58,030 nt of DNA from NCBI GenBank assembly GCA_018817005.1, contig JAHIUF010000017.1, forward strand, positions 1-58,030, in the 5' to 3' direction. Positions 1 through 8,746 of this stretch are shown piece by piece. The notes below the pieces were generated by a model that made no database searches, was not told where the DNA came from, and saw nothing but the letters and a program-made list of their open reading frames with translations. This stretch comes from Nanobdellota archaeon (GTDB taxonomy: Archaea > Nanobdellota > Nanobdellia > Woesearchaeales > GCA-2686295). The position numbers and the translations under genes were made by a program. How positions within the stretch are numbered: position 1 is the stretch's first letter; each line of letters begins with the position of its first letter.

Positions 1-2
1 AT

Positions 3-1184
3 GATTGCTCTACCGAAAGAATTCTTCTTGGCGATTTTGATTATAACCACTCTGTTCCAAGAAAAAAAGCATTTATAGATATGATAAAATATTTTAGAAT
101 ATTTGAAAAATATTTTCAAGAACAAAAACCAGATGTTGTTATAGGTGGTGGACAAAGATATTTCAATTTAATTCCTTTCTTTATATGTAAGAAAATTAAT
201 ATAAAGTACATCAATGTTCACTTAGATATTTTTCCTGGAGAATTCACAATAACTGATAATATTTTTGATGAATCAAGTGAATTTAAAGCTTATTGGAATG
301 AAGTCAAAGAAAAAGAGATTAGCGAAGAAGAAAGGCTAGAAATTCAAGATTATTTTGATTCTATTACTAAAAAATTTCAAAAACCCACTTGGGCATCTAT
401 CGATCAAAGACCTAAAGTGAACAAAAAAAAGATTGCTTACTTATTCAACCGAGTGTACACCTACTTGTTTGTTGAAGATAAAAAAACACCTTATTTAAGA
501 GTTTTTAGAGGAGTAAAAAAATATTTTATGAAAATATTAAGATCAAAAATTGTCAGAATTATCTATTCTAAACCAGATTATAATTCAAAATATATTTTTT
601 ATCCTTTACATGTGGAATGGGATGATACAATTATTGTCAATAATCCTCAATTTATAGAACAAGAAAATCTTATTAAGCAAATTTCACAATCACTTCCTGC
701 AGGACACCAATTATACGTTAAAGAACACCCTGCAAATATTGGTGGAACACCAATTAGCATTCTTAGAAAAATTAAACGATTGCCTAATGTAAAACTTCTC
801 CCTTCGGAAGAAGACAGCTATAAAATTATCAAAAATTGTCAAGCAGTAATAACTATAGTTGGATCTAGCGGTTGGGAGGCATTGTTGTTTGAAAAACCAT
901 TAATTGTTTTAGGTAATGCTTATTATAAGTCTGCCGGAGTTACATGGAATGTTGAAAATCTCGCAGATATTCCTGTTGTTATGCGTAGAGCTCTTCAAGA
1001 AAAAAAGAATGATAAAGAAAAATTTTTAAGATTTGTTTCTGCCTATAAAAAATTTAGTTATAAAGGATTAGTTGCTTTTTCAGGATTATATTATTCAACT
1101 AGAAGTAATAGTGAAGAAGTTTTAGCGGATGAGAATATAAAATCTGTCAGCGAATCATTAATAAATTATTTTTCAAAATATTAA
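3..1184 (+). CDS. KpsS/KpsC-like capsule polysaccharide glycosyltransferase, 5' truncated by window edge
   Basis: The reading frame is open from the first bases of the window through the first in-frame ATG at 81, and the peptide before that ATG (DCSTERILLGDFDY...) looks like normal coding sequence, so the true start lies outside. The C-terminal half has the GT-B pattern of capsule/Kdo-type transferases: LYVKEHPAN near residue 215 and GSSGWEALLFEKPLIVLG near residue 262, the segment that binds the activated sugar in this family. No signal peptide or membrane segment is seen, so it probably acts at the cytoplasmic face. It precedes the nonulosonate operon and probably belongs to the same glycan locus. 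Family is likely; donor and acceptor cannot be read. Confidence 0.7.
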   Translation, partial: DCSTERILLGDFDYNHSVPRKKAFIDMIKYFRIFEKYFQEQKPDVVIGGGQRYFNLIPFFICKKINIKYINVHLDIFPGEFTITDNIFDESSEFKAYWNEVKEKEISEEERLEIQDYFDSITKKFQKPTWASIDQRPKVNKKKIAYLFNRVYTYLFVEDKKTPYLRVFRGVKKYFMKILRSKIVRIIYSKPDYNSKYIFYPLHVEWDDTIIVNNPQFIEQENLIKQISQSLPAGHQLYVKEHPANIGGTPISILRKIKRLPNVKLLPSEEDSYKIIKNCQAVITIVGSSGWEALLFEKPLIVLGNAYYKSAGVTWNVENLADIPVVMRRALQEKKNDKEKFLRFVSAYKKFSYKGLVAFSGLYYSTRSNSEEVLADENIKSVSESLINYFSKY

Positions 1185-1214
1185 AGGGAATTTAAAATTA
1201 TGTTAATGATTTTC

Positions 1215-1259
1215 TTTAGAATGTGAAAAACAATTCAATAACTATTGTCACATTCTAAA
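1215..1259. repeat. 12-bp perfect inverted repeat (hairpin) after the capsule gene
   Basis: The arms 1215-1226 (TTTAGAATGTGA) and 1248-1259 (TCACATTCTAAA) are perfect complements around a 21-nt loop that contains a further CAAT/ATTG pairing (1231-1234 with 1244-1247). A T-rich tract follows from about 1273. It lies in the 156-bp gap between two same-strand genes, so it may stop transcription of the upstream gene or bind a protein. The rest of the gap shows no gene. Confidence 0.5.
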
Positions 1260-1340
1260 ACACCAAAAATGATTTTTTCTTTCTTTTAAGTGATAAAAAA
1301 CGAAATAGTTAAAAACAAAAAGCTTTTCTCTGACTAGAAG

Positions 1341-2357
1341 ATGAGTAAAAACCTTTTCAAAGACAAAACAATTCTGATAACTGGGGGTACTGGTTTTCTT
1401 GGAAAACACTTAATTACAGAAATTCTAAAATACAAACCACACAGCATAAGAGTATTTAGCAGAGATGAAGTAAAACATCATAAAATCCAAGAACTTTTTC
1501 AAAATAATATTTTAATAAGAAACCTAATAGGTGATGTGAGAGACTTTGAAAGATTAAGAAAAGCTTGTCGAGATGTTGATATTGTAATTCATGCAGCTGC
1601 TCTGAAAAGATTGGATATACTAGAATATAACGTTGAAGAGTCCATAAAAACAAACATATTGGGAACATTAAATGTTGTAAATGCTTGTCTTGAAATGAAT
1701 GTTGAAAAAGCGGTGTTCATATCAACAGATAAAGCATGCTCTCCAGTAAACACGTATGGTGCTTGTAAATTTGTAAGTGAAAGAATATTTACTGAAAGCA
1801 ACTTTAACAAAGGAAACAAAAAAACAATATTTACAGTTGTAAGATATGGAAATGTTTTGGAAAGTACAGGTTCAGTTATTCCATTTTTTGAATCCAAAAT
1901 AAAAAACAATGAAGATATACCCCTAACAGACTCTAGAATGACAAGATTCATTATAAGTCCAGAAAAAGCAGTACAACTCGTATTTGACGCAATAAAATAT
2001 GCTGTAGGCGGAGAAGTGTTTGTACCAAAACTTCCGGCATTTAAAATAACTGACTTAATAGACATCTTAAAAGAAAAAAATCATGCAAACAATAAAATTC
2101 AAATAATTGGACTTAGACCTGGAGAAAAAATCCATGAATTAATGGTGAACTTTGCAGAGATTCAAAAAACCTATAGCTTCAAAAACCTTTATGTAATAAC
2201 TTCTTGTTTAGAAAAATACCACAAAATTAAAAAAGCAGATTACATTATAAACGGAAAGAAAGTAAAAGAAAAAGAGATGACTGAGTATAGTTCAGAAGAA
2301 GCAGTCATAAAAAAAGAAGAAGTAGAACAATTATTTAAGAAACTTGGTCTTCTATAA
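1341..2357 (+). CDS. pseB: UDP-N-acetylglucosamine 4,6-dehydratase (inverting), PseB-like
   Basis: Extended short-chain dehydrogenase/reductase of the FlaA1/PseB family, expected to convert UDP-GlcNAc to a 4-keto-6-deoxy sugar nucleotide, the first step of pseudaminic-type nonulosonic acid synthesis. The NAD(P)-binding motif ITGGTGFLGKHL is at residues 13-24. The family active-site block STDKACSPVNTYGACK (about residues 128-143) supplies the Asp-Lys pair and the Tyr-x3-Lys. At 338 residues it matches PseB rather than the longer membrane-bound relatives. It is followed after 8-23 bp by pseC, with a run of coupled genes behind it. Assignment is strong because family and neighbour agree. Confidence 0.88.
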   Translation: MSKNLFKDKTILITGGTGFLGKHLITEILKYKPHSIRVFSRDEVKHHKIQELFQNNILIRNLIGDVRDFERLRKACRDVDIVIHAAALKRLDILEYNVEESIKTNILGTLNVVNACLEMNVEKAVFISTDKACSPVNTYGACKFVSERIFTESNFNKGNKKTIFTVVRYGNVLESTGSVIPFFESKIKNNEDIPLTDSRMTRFIISPEKAVQLVFDAIKYAVGGEVFVPKLPAFKITDLIDILKEKNHANNKIQIIGLRPGEKIHELMVNFAEIQKTYSFKNLYVITSCLEKYHKIKKADYIINGKKVKEKEMTEYSSEEAVIKKEEVEQLFKKLGLL

Positions 2358-2380
2358 AGCTTTCTGTGAAGGTAAAATTT

Positions 2381-3517
2381 ATGATAAACTATGGAAAACA
2401 AAGCATAGATAGAACTGATTTAAAAAAAGTAAAATTCGCATTAAAAAGTGATTTTCTAACATCTGGACCAAAAGTAAATGAATTTGAAAAAGCATTTGCA
2501 AAAAAAACGAGCTCTAAATATGCCATTGCTGTTTGCAATGGTACTACTGCCTTACACTTAGCATGCCTTGCTGTAGGAATAAAAGAAGGAGATGAAGTAA
2601 TAGCAACACCAATGACCTTTGCAGCATCAGTAAATTGCATTCTTTACTGTGGTGGAAAACCAGTCTTTGTTGATATCAAAGAAGAAAACGGGTTAATTGA
2701 TGAAACAAAGATTGAAGAGAAAATAACAAAGAAAACAAAGGCAATAATCCCAGTTCACTACACAGGGCTTTCATGCAATCTTTCAGAAATAAAAAGAATT
2801 GCAAAAAGACATAAACTCATCGTAATTGAAGATGCCTGTCACGCACTTGGAGGAAGATATAAAAATTCAAAAATAGGCTCTTGCAAATATTCAGATATGG
2901 CTTGCTTTAGCTTTCATCCGGTAAAACATATTACAACCGGTGAAGGTGGAATGATAACAACCAATTCAAGAGAGTTATATGAAAAACTAAAGATTCTAAG
3001 AAATCACGGAATTACAAAAAACCCAAAACAATTTGTAAACAAAAGTGATGGACCATGGTATCATGAAATGCAAGAACTAGGCTATAACTATAGAATCACT
3101 GATTTTCAATGTGCATTAGGATTAAATCAATTAAAAAGATTAGAAACATTCGTTAGGAAAAGAAGAAAAATAGCTGATAAATATACTAAAACATTTGAAG
3201 ACGATAAAAACATCGAAATAATAAAACAAAGCAAAGATGTTTTAAACCCACATCATCTATATATAATAAAAGTAAAAGATAAAAAAATAAGACTTGAATT
3301 ATTTAATCATCTGAAAAAGAATAACATTTTTTGCCAAGTCCACTACATACCAGTTTATTGGCATCCATATTATAAAAAATTAGGCTACAAAAAGGGACTG
3401 TGTAAGCAAGCTGAAACTTTTTATGAAAAAATAATAAGTATACCAATTTATCCTGACCTAAAAAAAACAGAACAAAACAAAGTTATAAACACAATAAAAC
3501 AGTTTTTTAAAAAATGA
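2381..3517 (+). CDS. pseC: PseC-like sugar-nucleotide 4-aminotransferase (PLP)
   Basis: DegT/DnrJ/EryC1-family aminotransferase expected to transaminate the 4-keto sugar made by PseB, using PLP. The PLP-lysine segment SFHPVKHITTGEGGM is visible, as are the VCNGTTALHLAC phosphate-binding region and the IEDACHALGG aspartate. An in-frame GTG at 2366 would add five residues, but it lies within the purine-rich GTGAAGGT that looks like the ribosome binding site for the ATG at 2381, so I prefer MINYGKQ. The gene overlaps the next by ATGA, indicating translational coupling. Length (about 378 residues) is normal for PseC. Confidence 0.87.
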   Translation: MINYGKQSIDRTDLKKVKFALKSDFLTSGPKVNEFEKAFAKKTSSKYAIAVCNGTTALHLACLAVGIKEGDEVIATPMTFAASVNCILYCGGKPVFVDIKEENGLIDETKIEEKITKKTKAIIPVHYTGLSCNLSEIKRIAKRHKLIVIEDACHALGGRYKNSKIGSCKYSDMACFSFHPVKHITTGEGGMITTNSRELYEKLKILRNHGITKNPKQFVNKSDGPWYHEMQELGYNYRITDFQCALGLNQLKRLETFVRKRRKIADKYTKTFEDDKNIEIIKQSKDVLNPHHLYIIKVKDKKIRLELFNHLKKNNIFCQVHYIPVYWHPYYKKLGYKKGLCKQAETFYEKIISIPIYPDLKKTEQNKVINTIKQFFKK

Positions 3518-4176
3518 CAAATCAACAAGACACATTTTTGGCTAGTGAAGGTAACAAATGGTTTGAAAGAAATAAAAATAGTTTGTTAGCTGATGAAAAA
3601 GATTTACCTATTAGAATAATAACTCTTTACAACTTAAAACCTAAAAATATATTGGAAATTGGATGTAGTAATGGATTTCGGCTACGGTTTTTAAAAAAGA
3701 AATTAATGTGTAATTGTACAGGGATAGAACCTAGTGAACAGGCCATTGAAGATGGTAAAAATAAATACAAAGACATTCGCTTTGTTAGAGGAGTTTGTTC
3801 CAACATCCCACTTAACAAAACTTTTGATTTGATTATTGTAAATTTTGTTCTTCACTGGGTAGACAGAAACAACCTGAATAAATGCATTAGTGAAATTGAT
3901 CGACTGCTTAAAACTAACGGTCATTTAATTTTGGGTGATTTTTTACCTGATAAACCAACAATCAACAAGTATCATCACCTTCCAGAAAGTGATGTTAAAA
4001 CATTTAAACAAGACTATGCAAATCTATTTGTTTCATCAAAAGAATACATTCATTTGGCACATCTAAGCACAACACATTCTAACCTAAAGAAATTAATTTC
4101 AGAAAAAAATTCTAATGAAAGAGTATCTGTAAGCTTACTGTTAAAAAAGGATTTATCCAAGGTAAAAGATGATTAA
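3514..4176 (+). CDS. Class I SAM-dependent methyltransferase in nonulosonate operon
   Basis: Methyltransf_11/25-like protein of 220 residues. Motif I is ILEIGCSNGFRLRFL (about residues 46-60), the acidic ribose-binding residue follows in GIEPS, and the post-I region GVCSNIPL and motif IV-like FDLIIVNFVLHW are in order. It overlaps pseC by 4 bp and the aldo/keto reductase by 8 bp, so it belongs to the operon and probably methylates a sugar or precursor. Methyltransferases of this kind occur in other pseudaminic/legionaminic clusters; substrate unknown. Confidence 0.7.
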   Translation: MTNQQDTFLASEGNKWFERNKNSLLADEKDLPIRIITLYNLKPKNILEIGCSNGFRLRFLKKKLMCNCTGIEPSEQAIEDGKNKYKDIRFVRGVCSNIPLNKTFDLIIVNFVLHWVDRNNLNKCISEIDRLLKTNGHLILGDFLPDKPTINKYHHLPESDVKTFKQDYANLFVSSKEYIHLAHLSTTHSNLKKLISEKNSNERVSVSLLLKKDLSKVKDD

Positions 4177-5032
4177 ATTAAAACTCGCTTTAGGTACAGC
4201 ACAATTTGGCTTAGATTATGGCATAAATAATAATAAAGGACAAATAACTAAACAAGAAGCACAAAAGATATTAAAATTTGCACTCGAACATAAATTAAAT
4301 TTTATAGATACTGCACAAACTTATGGAGATAGTGAATTAATAATTGGAGAATTTATTCTAAACAATAAAACAAATTTCAAAATTATTTCAAAATTTTCAA
4401 CTGAAAAATTAAGCACTAAATTATTCGATGAATCACTGAAAAGACTTCATTCGAATCGGATGTATGGCTGCCTAGTTCATGATTTTAAATCATTTAAAAA
4501 GAACCCTTCGACATGGACGATTTTACGAAAACTGAAAAAAGAACAAAAAGTTAAAAAAATAGGTTTTTCATTATATTACCCAAAAGAAGTTGAATATCTC
4601 CTGGAAAGAAAGATACCTTTTGACATCATACAAGTTCCTTTTAGCATATTAGATCAAAGATTTAATGAGTTATTTCCACTATTAAAGAAAAAAAAAATTG
4701 AGATTCATGTAAGATCTGTATTCTTGCAAGGACTCCTGTTCAAAAACCCAAATAAATTGAAAGGTGAATTTAAGAGAATAAAAAATAAATTGACACTTTT
4801 ACAATCAATTTCAAAAGAAAATAATATACCTCTTTCAGCTCTTTGTATAAACTTTGCAGCATTAAACAAGTATATTGATAAAATTGTTATTGGTGTAGAT
4901 AGTCTAAAAAATTTACAAGAAAATGTGAATTCAATAAAGTACCAAAAAAAAGTTAGTCTTATATATACTAAATTACAAAACCTAAAGGAACTTGATGAAA
5001 GAATAATACTGCCGCTTAATTGGAGTGAATGA
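4169..5032 (+). CDS. Aldo/keto reductase-family oxidoreductase
   Basis: TIM-barrel NAD(P)H-dependent reductase. The catalytic Asp/Tyr block FIDTAQTYGDSE (about residues 46-57) and the HDF histidine around residue 103 match the AKR tetrad, with a lysine in IISKF. It is 287 residues, typical of the short AKR proteins found beside SpsF-type cytidylyltransferases in bacterial surface-sugar clusters. It starts inside the methyltransferase stop region and is followed at 3 bp by the cytidylyltransferase. A role in reducing a keto-sugar intermediate is inferred from context only. Confidence 0.75.
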   Translation: MIKLKLALGTAQFGLDYGINNNKGQITKQEAQKILKFALEHKLNFIDTAQTYGDSELIIGEFILNNKTNFKIISKFSTEKLSTKLFDESLKRLHSNRMYGCLVHDFKSFKKNPSTWTILRKLKKEQKVKKIGFSLYYPKEVEYLLERKIPFDIIQVPFSILDQRFNELFPLLKKKKIEIHVRSVFLQGLLFKNPNKLKGEFKRIKNKLTLLQSISKENNIPLSALCINFAALNKYIDKIVIGVDSLKNLQENVNSIKYQKKVSLIYTKLQNLKELDERIILPLNWSE

Positions 5033-5035
5033 TAT

Positions 5036-5791
5036 ATGAAAATCTTATCTATAATTCAAGCGAGAATGAGTTCTACAAGACTGCCAGGCAAATCTTTAAA
5101 CGAAATAAATGGGAAACCACTTATTTATTATGTGCTCAATCAAGTTAAGAAGTCCAAATTAATAAATGATATAATCCTTGCCACCACCAATACGAAAAAA
5201 GATTTGGCACTAATAAACTCAGTTAAAAACCTCGGGTTCAAAACATTTGCGGGAGATGAAAATGATGTTTTAGATAGATTCTATAAAGCTGCCAGATTGT
5301 TTAAAGGAGATGCAATAGTCAGAATAACAGGTGATTGTCCATTAGTAGATCCGAAAGTTATCGACAAAGTCATTAAACGATTTATTGATTCTAAATGTGA
5401 CTATTGTAGTAATATAAATCCCCCAACATTTCCAGATGGTCTTGATGTAGAAATATTCTCTTTTGAAGCGTTAGAACAAGCATGGAAAGAAGCTAAACTA
5501 AAATCTGAGAGAGAACATGTAACACCATATATCAAAAATAATAAACATAGATTTAAAATTATAAATGTTCGGAACAAAGAAGATATTTCTTATATGAGAT
5601 GGACTGTTGATGAAAAAGAAGATGTTATCTTTATCAAAAAGATACTGATGAAACTTGGAAAAAAAGACATAACTTTAAAAAACATATTAAATATATTAAA
5701 CAAGTTTTCTGGACTAAAAGAAATTAACGCAAAATTTAAAAGAAACGAAGGTTATGCAAAATCTATAAAAGAAGATCAAGTAGTAAAATGA
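5036..5791 (+). CDS. SpsF-type acylneuraminate/nonulosonate cytidylyltransferase
   Basis: The N-terminus IIQARMSSTRLPGKSL (residues 6-21) is the CTP-binding signature of the SpsF/NeuA nucleotidyltransferase fold, and ITGDCPLVDPKVID (about residues 98-111) carries the metal-binding aspartate. It probably activates the nonulosonic acid as a CMP-sugar. Length 251 residues. It overlaps the next gene by ATGA. A degraded fragment resembling the tail of a different, NeuA/PseF-like cytidylyltransferase lies downstream at 7115-7225, so this gene may now be the only functional activating enzyme of the operon. Confidence 0.78.
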   Translation: MKILSIIQARMSSTRLPGKSLNEINGKPLIYYVLNQVKKSKLINDIILATTNTKKDLALINSVKNLGFKTFAGDENDVLDRFYKAARLFKGDAIVRITGDCPLVDPKVIDKVIKRFIDSKCDYCSNINPPTFPDGLDVEIFSFEALEQAWKEAKLKSEREHVTPYIKNNKHRFKIINVRNKEDISYMRWTVDEKEDVIFIKKILMKLGKKDITLKNILNILNKFSGLKEINAKFKRNEGYAKSIKEDQVVK

Positions 5792-7080
5792 ACACTCAAT
5801 TTAAAAAAAGCGCAGAATGGCTAAATAAAGCAAAAGAACTCATGCCTTCTGCTGCACAAACATACAGTAAGAGCTATAGATACTTCTGTGAAGGTGCCGC
5901 ACCTGTTTTTTTAGATCATGGAGAAGGAAGTCATGTGTGGGATATAGATGGTAATGAATATATAGATTTTATTTGTGCTTTAGGTCCAATAACAATAGGT
6001 TATAATAACAAAGAAGTCAATAAAGCAGTTGTTAATCAACTTAAAAAAGGAATCTCTTTTTCACAATCTACAGTACTGGAGGTTCAACTAGCCGAAAAGT
6101 TGACCAAAATAATACCTTCTGCCGAAATGGTTAGATTTGTAAAAAATGGTGCTGATGCAACATCTGCGGCCATAAGGTTGGCAAGAGCATATACTAAAAA
6201 AGATGTGGTTTTAGCATCAGGATATCATGGCTGTCAGGATTGGTATATTGGCTCAACTATTAATGATTTGGGTGTGCCAAAGGCTGTTAAAAACTTAATT
6301 AAAACATTTGAATATAATGATATAAATTCATTAAAAAAGCTTTTTTTAGAGAATAAAAATAAAGTTGCCGCAGTAATAATGGAACCCATGCAAGAAAATG
6401 GTCCAAAAAAAGGATATCTTGAAGAAGTTAAAAGAATAACTCATGATAATGGTGCTTTACTGGTTTTTGATGAAATTGTTTCAGGATTTAGGATGGCTTT
6501 AGGAGGCGCTCAGGAATATTTTAAAGTTATTCCTGATTTATCTGCATTCGGAAAGGGTATGGGTAATGGTCTACCTGTATCAGTCATTGTGGGTAAAAAA
6601 AAAGTTATGAAGCTTATAGATGAGGGTGCGTTTATCTCTTTTACTTTTGGAGGTGAAACATTATCCTTGGCTGGAGCATTAACCACAATAAAATTATTGG
6701 AAAACCCCAAATCTTTTAAGAAAATATGGGCTCTGGGAAATAGATTAAAAAAAGGATTTCAAGAATCTATTGAAAAAAAGAACATTTTCAAAATCGCAAA
6801 AATTGTAGGTGCGGCGCCGCACTGTGGAATAATATTCTTAAAAACAGGAAACTTATCAGACCACGACCTTTTCTCAGTCTTCCAGCAAACACTAATAAGG
6901 GGAGGCATATTAACATTAGGAATAAATAACTTTTGTTTAGCACATACAAAAAAAGATGTTGATACATTCATAAAAGCCGCAGATAAAGCCTTTGATGATG
7001 TTATACTGGCAGTTAAAAAGAATAGTGTTAAAGGAATTCTGTTAGGGAAAAAATTCAGACCGATTTTTAAAAGAAACTAG
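5788..7080 (+). CDS. Class III aminotransferase, glutamate-1-semialdehyde aminomutase-like
   Basis: PLP enzyme of 430 residues. The PLP lysine lies in AFGKGMGNGLPVSVIVG (about residues 254-270), preceded by the aspartate of LLVFDEIVSGFRM; NGADATSAAIRLARAY is the GSA-aminomutase-like cofactor-phosphate region. Real heme-pathway HemL would sit with other heme genes; here it lies between a cytidylyltransferase and a NeuB-family synthase, so I infer amino-sugar transamination. Similar GSA-AM-like genes accompany SpsF in bacterial glycan clusters. It overlaps the upstream gene by 4 bp. Confidence 0.8.
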   Translation: MNTQFKKSAEWLNKAKELMPSAAQTYSKSYRYFCEGAAPVFLDHGEGSHVWDIDGNEYIDFICALGPITIGYNNKEVNKAVVNQLKKGISFSQSTVLEVQLAEKLTKIIPSAEMVRFVKNGADATSAAIRLARAYTKKDVVLASGYHGCQDWYIGSTINDLGVPKAVKNLIKTFEYNDINSLKKLFLENKNKVAAVIMEPMQENGPKKGYLEEVKRITHDNGALLVFDEIVSGFRMALGGAQEYFKVIPDLSAFGKGMGNGLPVSVIVGKKKVMKLIDEGAFISFTFGGETLSLAGALTTIKLLENPKSFKKIWALGNRLKKGFQESIEKKNIFKIAKIVGAAPHCGIIFLKTGNLSDHDLFSVFQQTLIRGGILTLGINNFCLAHTKKDVDTFIKAADKAFDDVILAVKKNSVKGILLGKKFRPIFKRN

Positions 7081-7114
7081 AAGAACAAATACAATAAAAA
7101 TATAAAATAAGTTG

Positions 7115-7225
7115 ATGAATGAAAAAAGAACAAAATTTATTGTTATGAACGAAAATGAGTTAATTGATATAGATACATTAAAAGACTGGAAAAATGCAGA
7201 AAAAAGAATTAAAAATAGGAAATAA
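7115..7225 (+). pseudogene. C-terminal remnant of a NeuA/PseF-like cytidylyltransferase
   Basis: A 36-codon reading frame contains FIVMNENELIDIDTLKDWK followed by NAEK. The block D-I-D-T-x-x-D-W-x-x-A-E is the characteristic end of acylneuraminate/pseudaminate cytidylyltransferases, and here no enzyme precedes it: an in-frame stop (TAA at 7103-7105) lies just upstream. It overlaps the start of pseI in another frame. I interpret it as the tail of a deleted pseF/neuA gene, the usual neighbour of pseI. A chance short ORF is possible, but the motif match is specific. Confidence 0.5.
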
Positions 7226-8267
7226 AATTATTAGCGAAAACCATCCTTGTTTTATCATAGCTGAAGCAGGTGCAAATTTTCGAATATCGAATGATTCTAA
7301 AAAGAACTTTAAACAAGCGTTGAAATTAATCGATTTTGCTGCAAAAGCCAAAGCTGATGCAGTCAAGTTTCAACTTTACAGAGCAAAAAAACTGTATGTA
7401 AAAGAAGCAGGATATGCAGACTACATCGGTAAAAAAAAATCAATTTACAACATAATAAAAGAAATGGAACTACCCTATGAATGGCTCAAAAAACTCAAAA
7501 ATTATTCTAAAAAAAAAGGATTGATATTTCTCTGCACGCCATTTGATGAAGAATCAACTGATGAACTTGAAAAGATAGGAATCAAAGCATATAAAATAGC
7601 TTCATATACTATTTCACACATACCTCTTCTTAAATACATTGCAAAAAAAGGAAAACCAATAATAATGTCAACAGGCGCAGCAGATAAAAAAGACATAAAA
7701 AAGGCAATAAGTGTTATTAGAAAAACAAGCAATAACCAAATAGCATTAATGCAGTGTACTGCCAAATATCCTGCACCGCTTGAAACAATAAACCTAAAAA
7801 CAATTCCTGAAATGAAAAAACAGTTTGGAGTAATAACTGGTCTTTCGGATCATTCAAGAGAGCCGCACATAGCGCCTATTGGAGCAGTTGCCCTTGGAGC
7901 AAAAATAATTGAAAAACACTTCACAACAAATAACAACTTACCAGGACCAGATCATGGATTTGCAATACTTACAAATGAATTAAAAGACCTTGTCACCAAT
8001 ATAAGAAATTTAGAAAAATGTTTGGGTAAAAGTGAAAAAAAAGTCGAGTCTGCAGAACAAGAACTACACCAATTCTGCAGACGAAGAATTTATGCAATAA
8101 AAAATATTAAAAAAGGAGAAACACTAACTAAAGAAAACATTGCAATCCTTAGAAGTGGAAAAAAAGAAAAAGGACTTGAACCAGAACACTTTGAAAAACT
8201 AATTGGAAAAAAAGCGAATAAAAACATCGTAAAAAATCAGCCCATATTAAAAGGTGATATTAAATGA
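7194..8267 (+). CDS. pseI: Pseudaminic acid synthase PseI (NeuB family)
   Basis: Condenses a 6-carbon N-acyl amino sugar with phosphoenolpyruvate to make a nine-carbon nonulosonic acid. NeuB-barrel landmarks in order: IIAEAGANF near residue 19, CTPFDEES near 107, MQCTAKYPAP near 182, GLSDHS near 218. The C-terminal SAF (antifreeze-like) domain starts at about residue 295 with RRRIYAIKNIKKGETLT. At 357 residues it is full length. It overlaps the acetyltransferase by ATGA. Pseudaminic rather than sialic is preferred because pseB, pseC and a pseH-like gene are adjacent. Confidence 0.87.
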   Translation: MQKKELKIGNKIISENHPCFIIAEAGANFRISNDSKKNFKQALKLIDFAAKAKADAVKFQLYRAKKLYVKEAGYADYIGKKKSIYNIIKEMELPYEWLKKLKNYSKKKGLIFLCTPFDEESTDELEKIGIKAYKIASYTISHIPLLKYIAKKGKPIIMSTGAADKKDIKKAISVIRKTSNNQIALMQCTAKYPAPLETINLKTIPEMKKQFGVITGLSDHSREPHIAPIGAVALGAKIIEKHFTTNNNLPGPDHGFAILTNELKDLVTNIRNLEKCLGKSEKKVESAEQELHQFCRRRIYAIKNIKKGETLTKENIAILRSGKKEKGLEPEHFEKLIGKKANKNIVKNQPILKGDIK

Positions 8268-8746
8268 TAGAAGAACCTATTTATTTTAGATTTGCCACTA
8301 AAGAAGATTTGAAAGATATTTATAACTGGCGAAATGATAAACAAACAAGACAAGTTTCTTTTAATTCAAAAAAAATATCTTTAAATGAACATAAAGAATG
8401 GTTTAACAAAGCCGTCAATAACAATTATATAAATATTTTCATAATTACAAAAAAAAATGGAGATAAAATAGGACAAATAAGATTTAACAAAAATAAAAAC
8501 AAAAAACAAACTGAAATTAGCATCATGATTGGCCCTGAATATAGGGGACAGGGATATGGCACAAGAATATTGATAGAAGGTACAAAACTTTTCTTTAATA
8601 ATTTTGATGCTACTGAAATAATTGCGAAAATAAAAAATGAAAATACTGCTTCTTTAAGAGTATTTGAAAAAACGGGCTTTCAAAAATATAAACTAAATTC
8701 TAAGCAATCTGAACTGAAACTAAAGAAAAATGCAATTAGGAATTAA
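8264..8746 (+). CDS. GNAT N-acetyltransferase, PseH-like
   Basis: A 160-residue GCN5-related acetyltransferase. The acetyl-CoA pyrophosphate-binding loop is GPEYRGQGYGTRIL (about residues 92-105), and the C-terminal NTASLRVFEKTGFQ is the usual GNAT ending. The start RFATKEDLKDIYNWRND is characteristic of PseH and of the acetyltransferase half of PseG-PseH fusions. Probably acetylates the 4-amino group made by PseC. Coupled to pseI by 4 bp and to the next gene by 17 bp. No PseG hydrolase domain is attached. Confidence 0.75.
   Translation: MIEEPIYFRFATKEDLKDIYNWRNDKQTRQVSFNSKKISLNEHKEWFNKAVNNNYINIFIITKKNGDKIGQIRFNKNKNKKQTEISIMIGPEYRGQGYGTRILIEGTKLFFNNFDATEIIAKIKNENTASLRVFEKTGFQKYKLNSKQSELKLKKNAIRN

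Noticed and set aside
1456-2065. Open frames antisense to pseB
   Set aside because: They mirror the coding periodicity of pseB, contain no recognisable domain and lack promoter or ribosome binding signals.
5788-7080. Calling the class III aminotransferase HemL of heme synthesis
   Set aside because: No other tetrapyrrole genes are near; it is locked into a sugar operon by start/stop overlaps.
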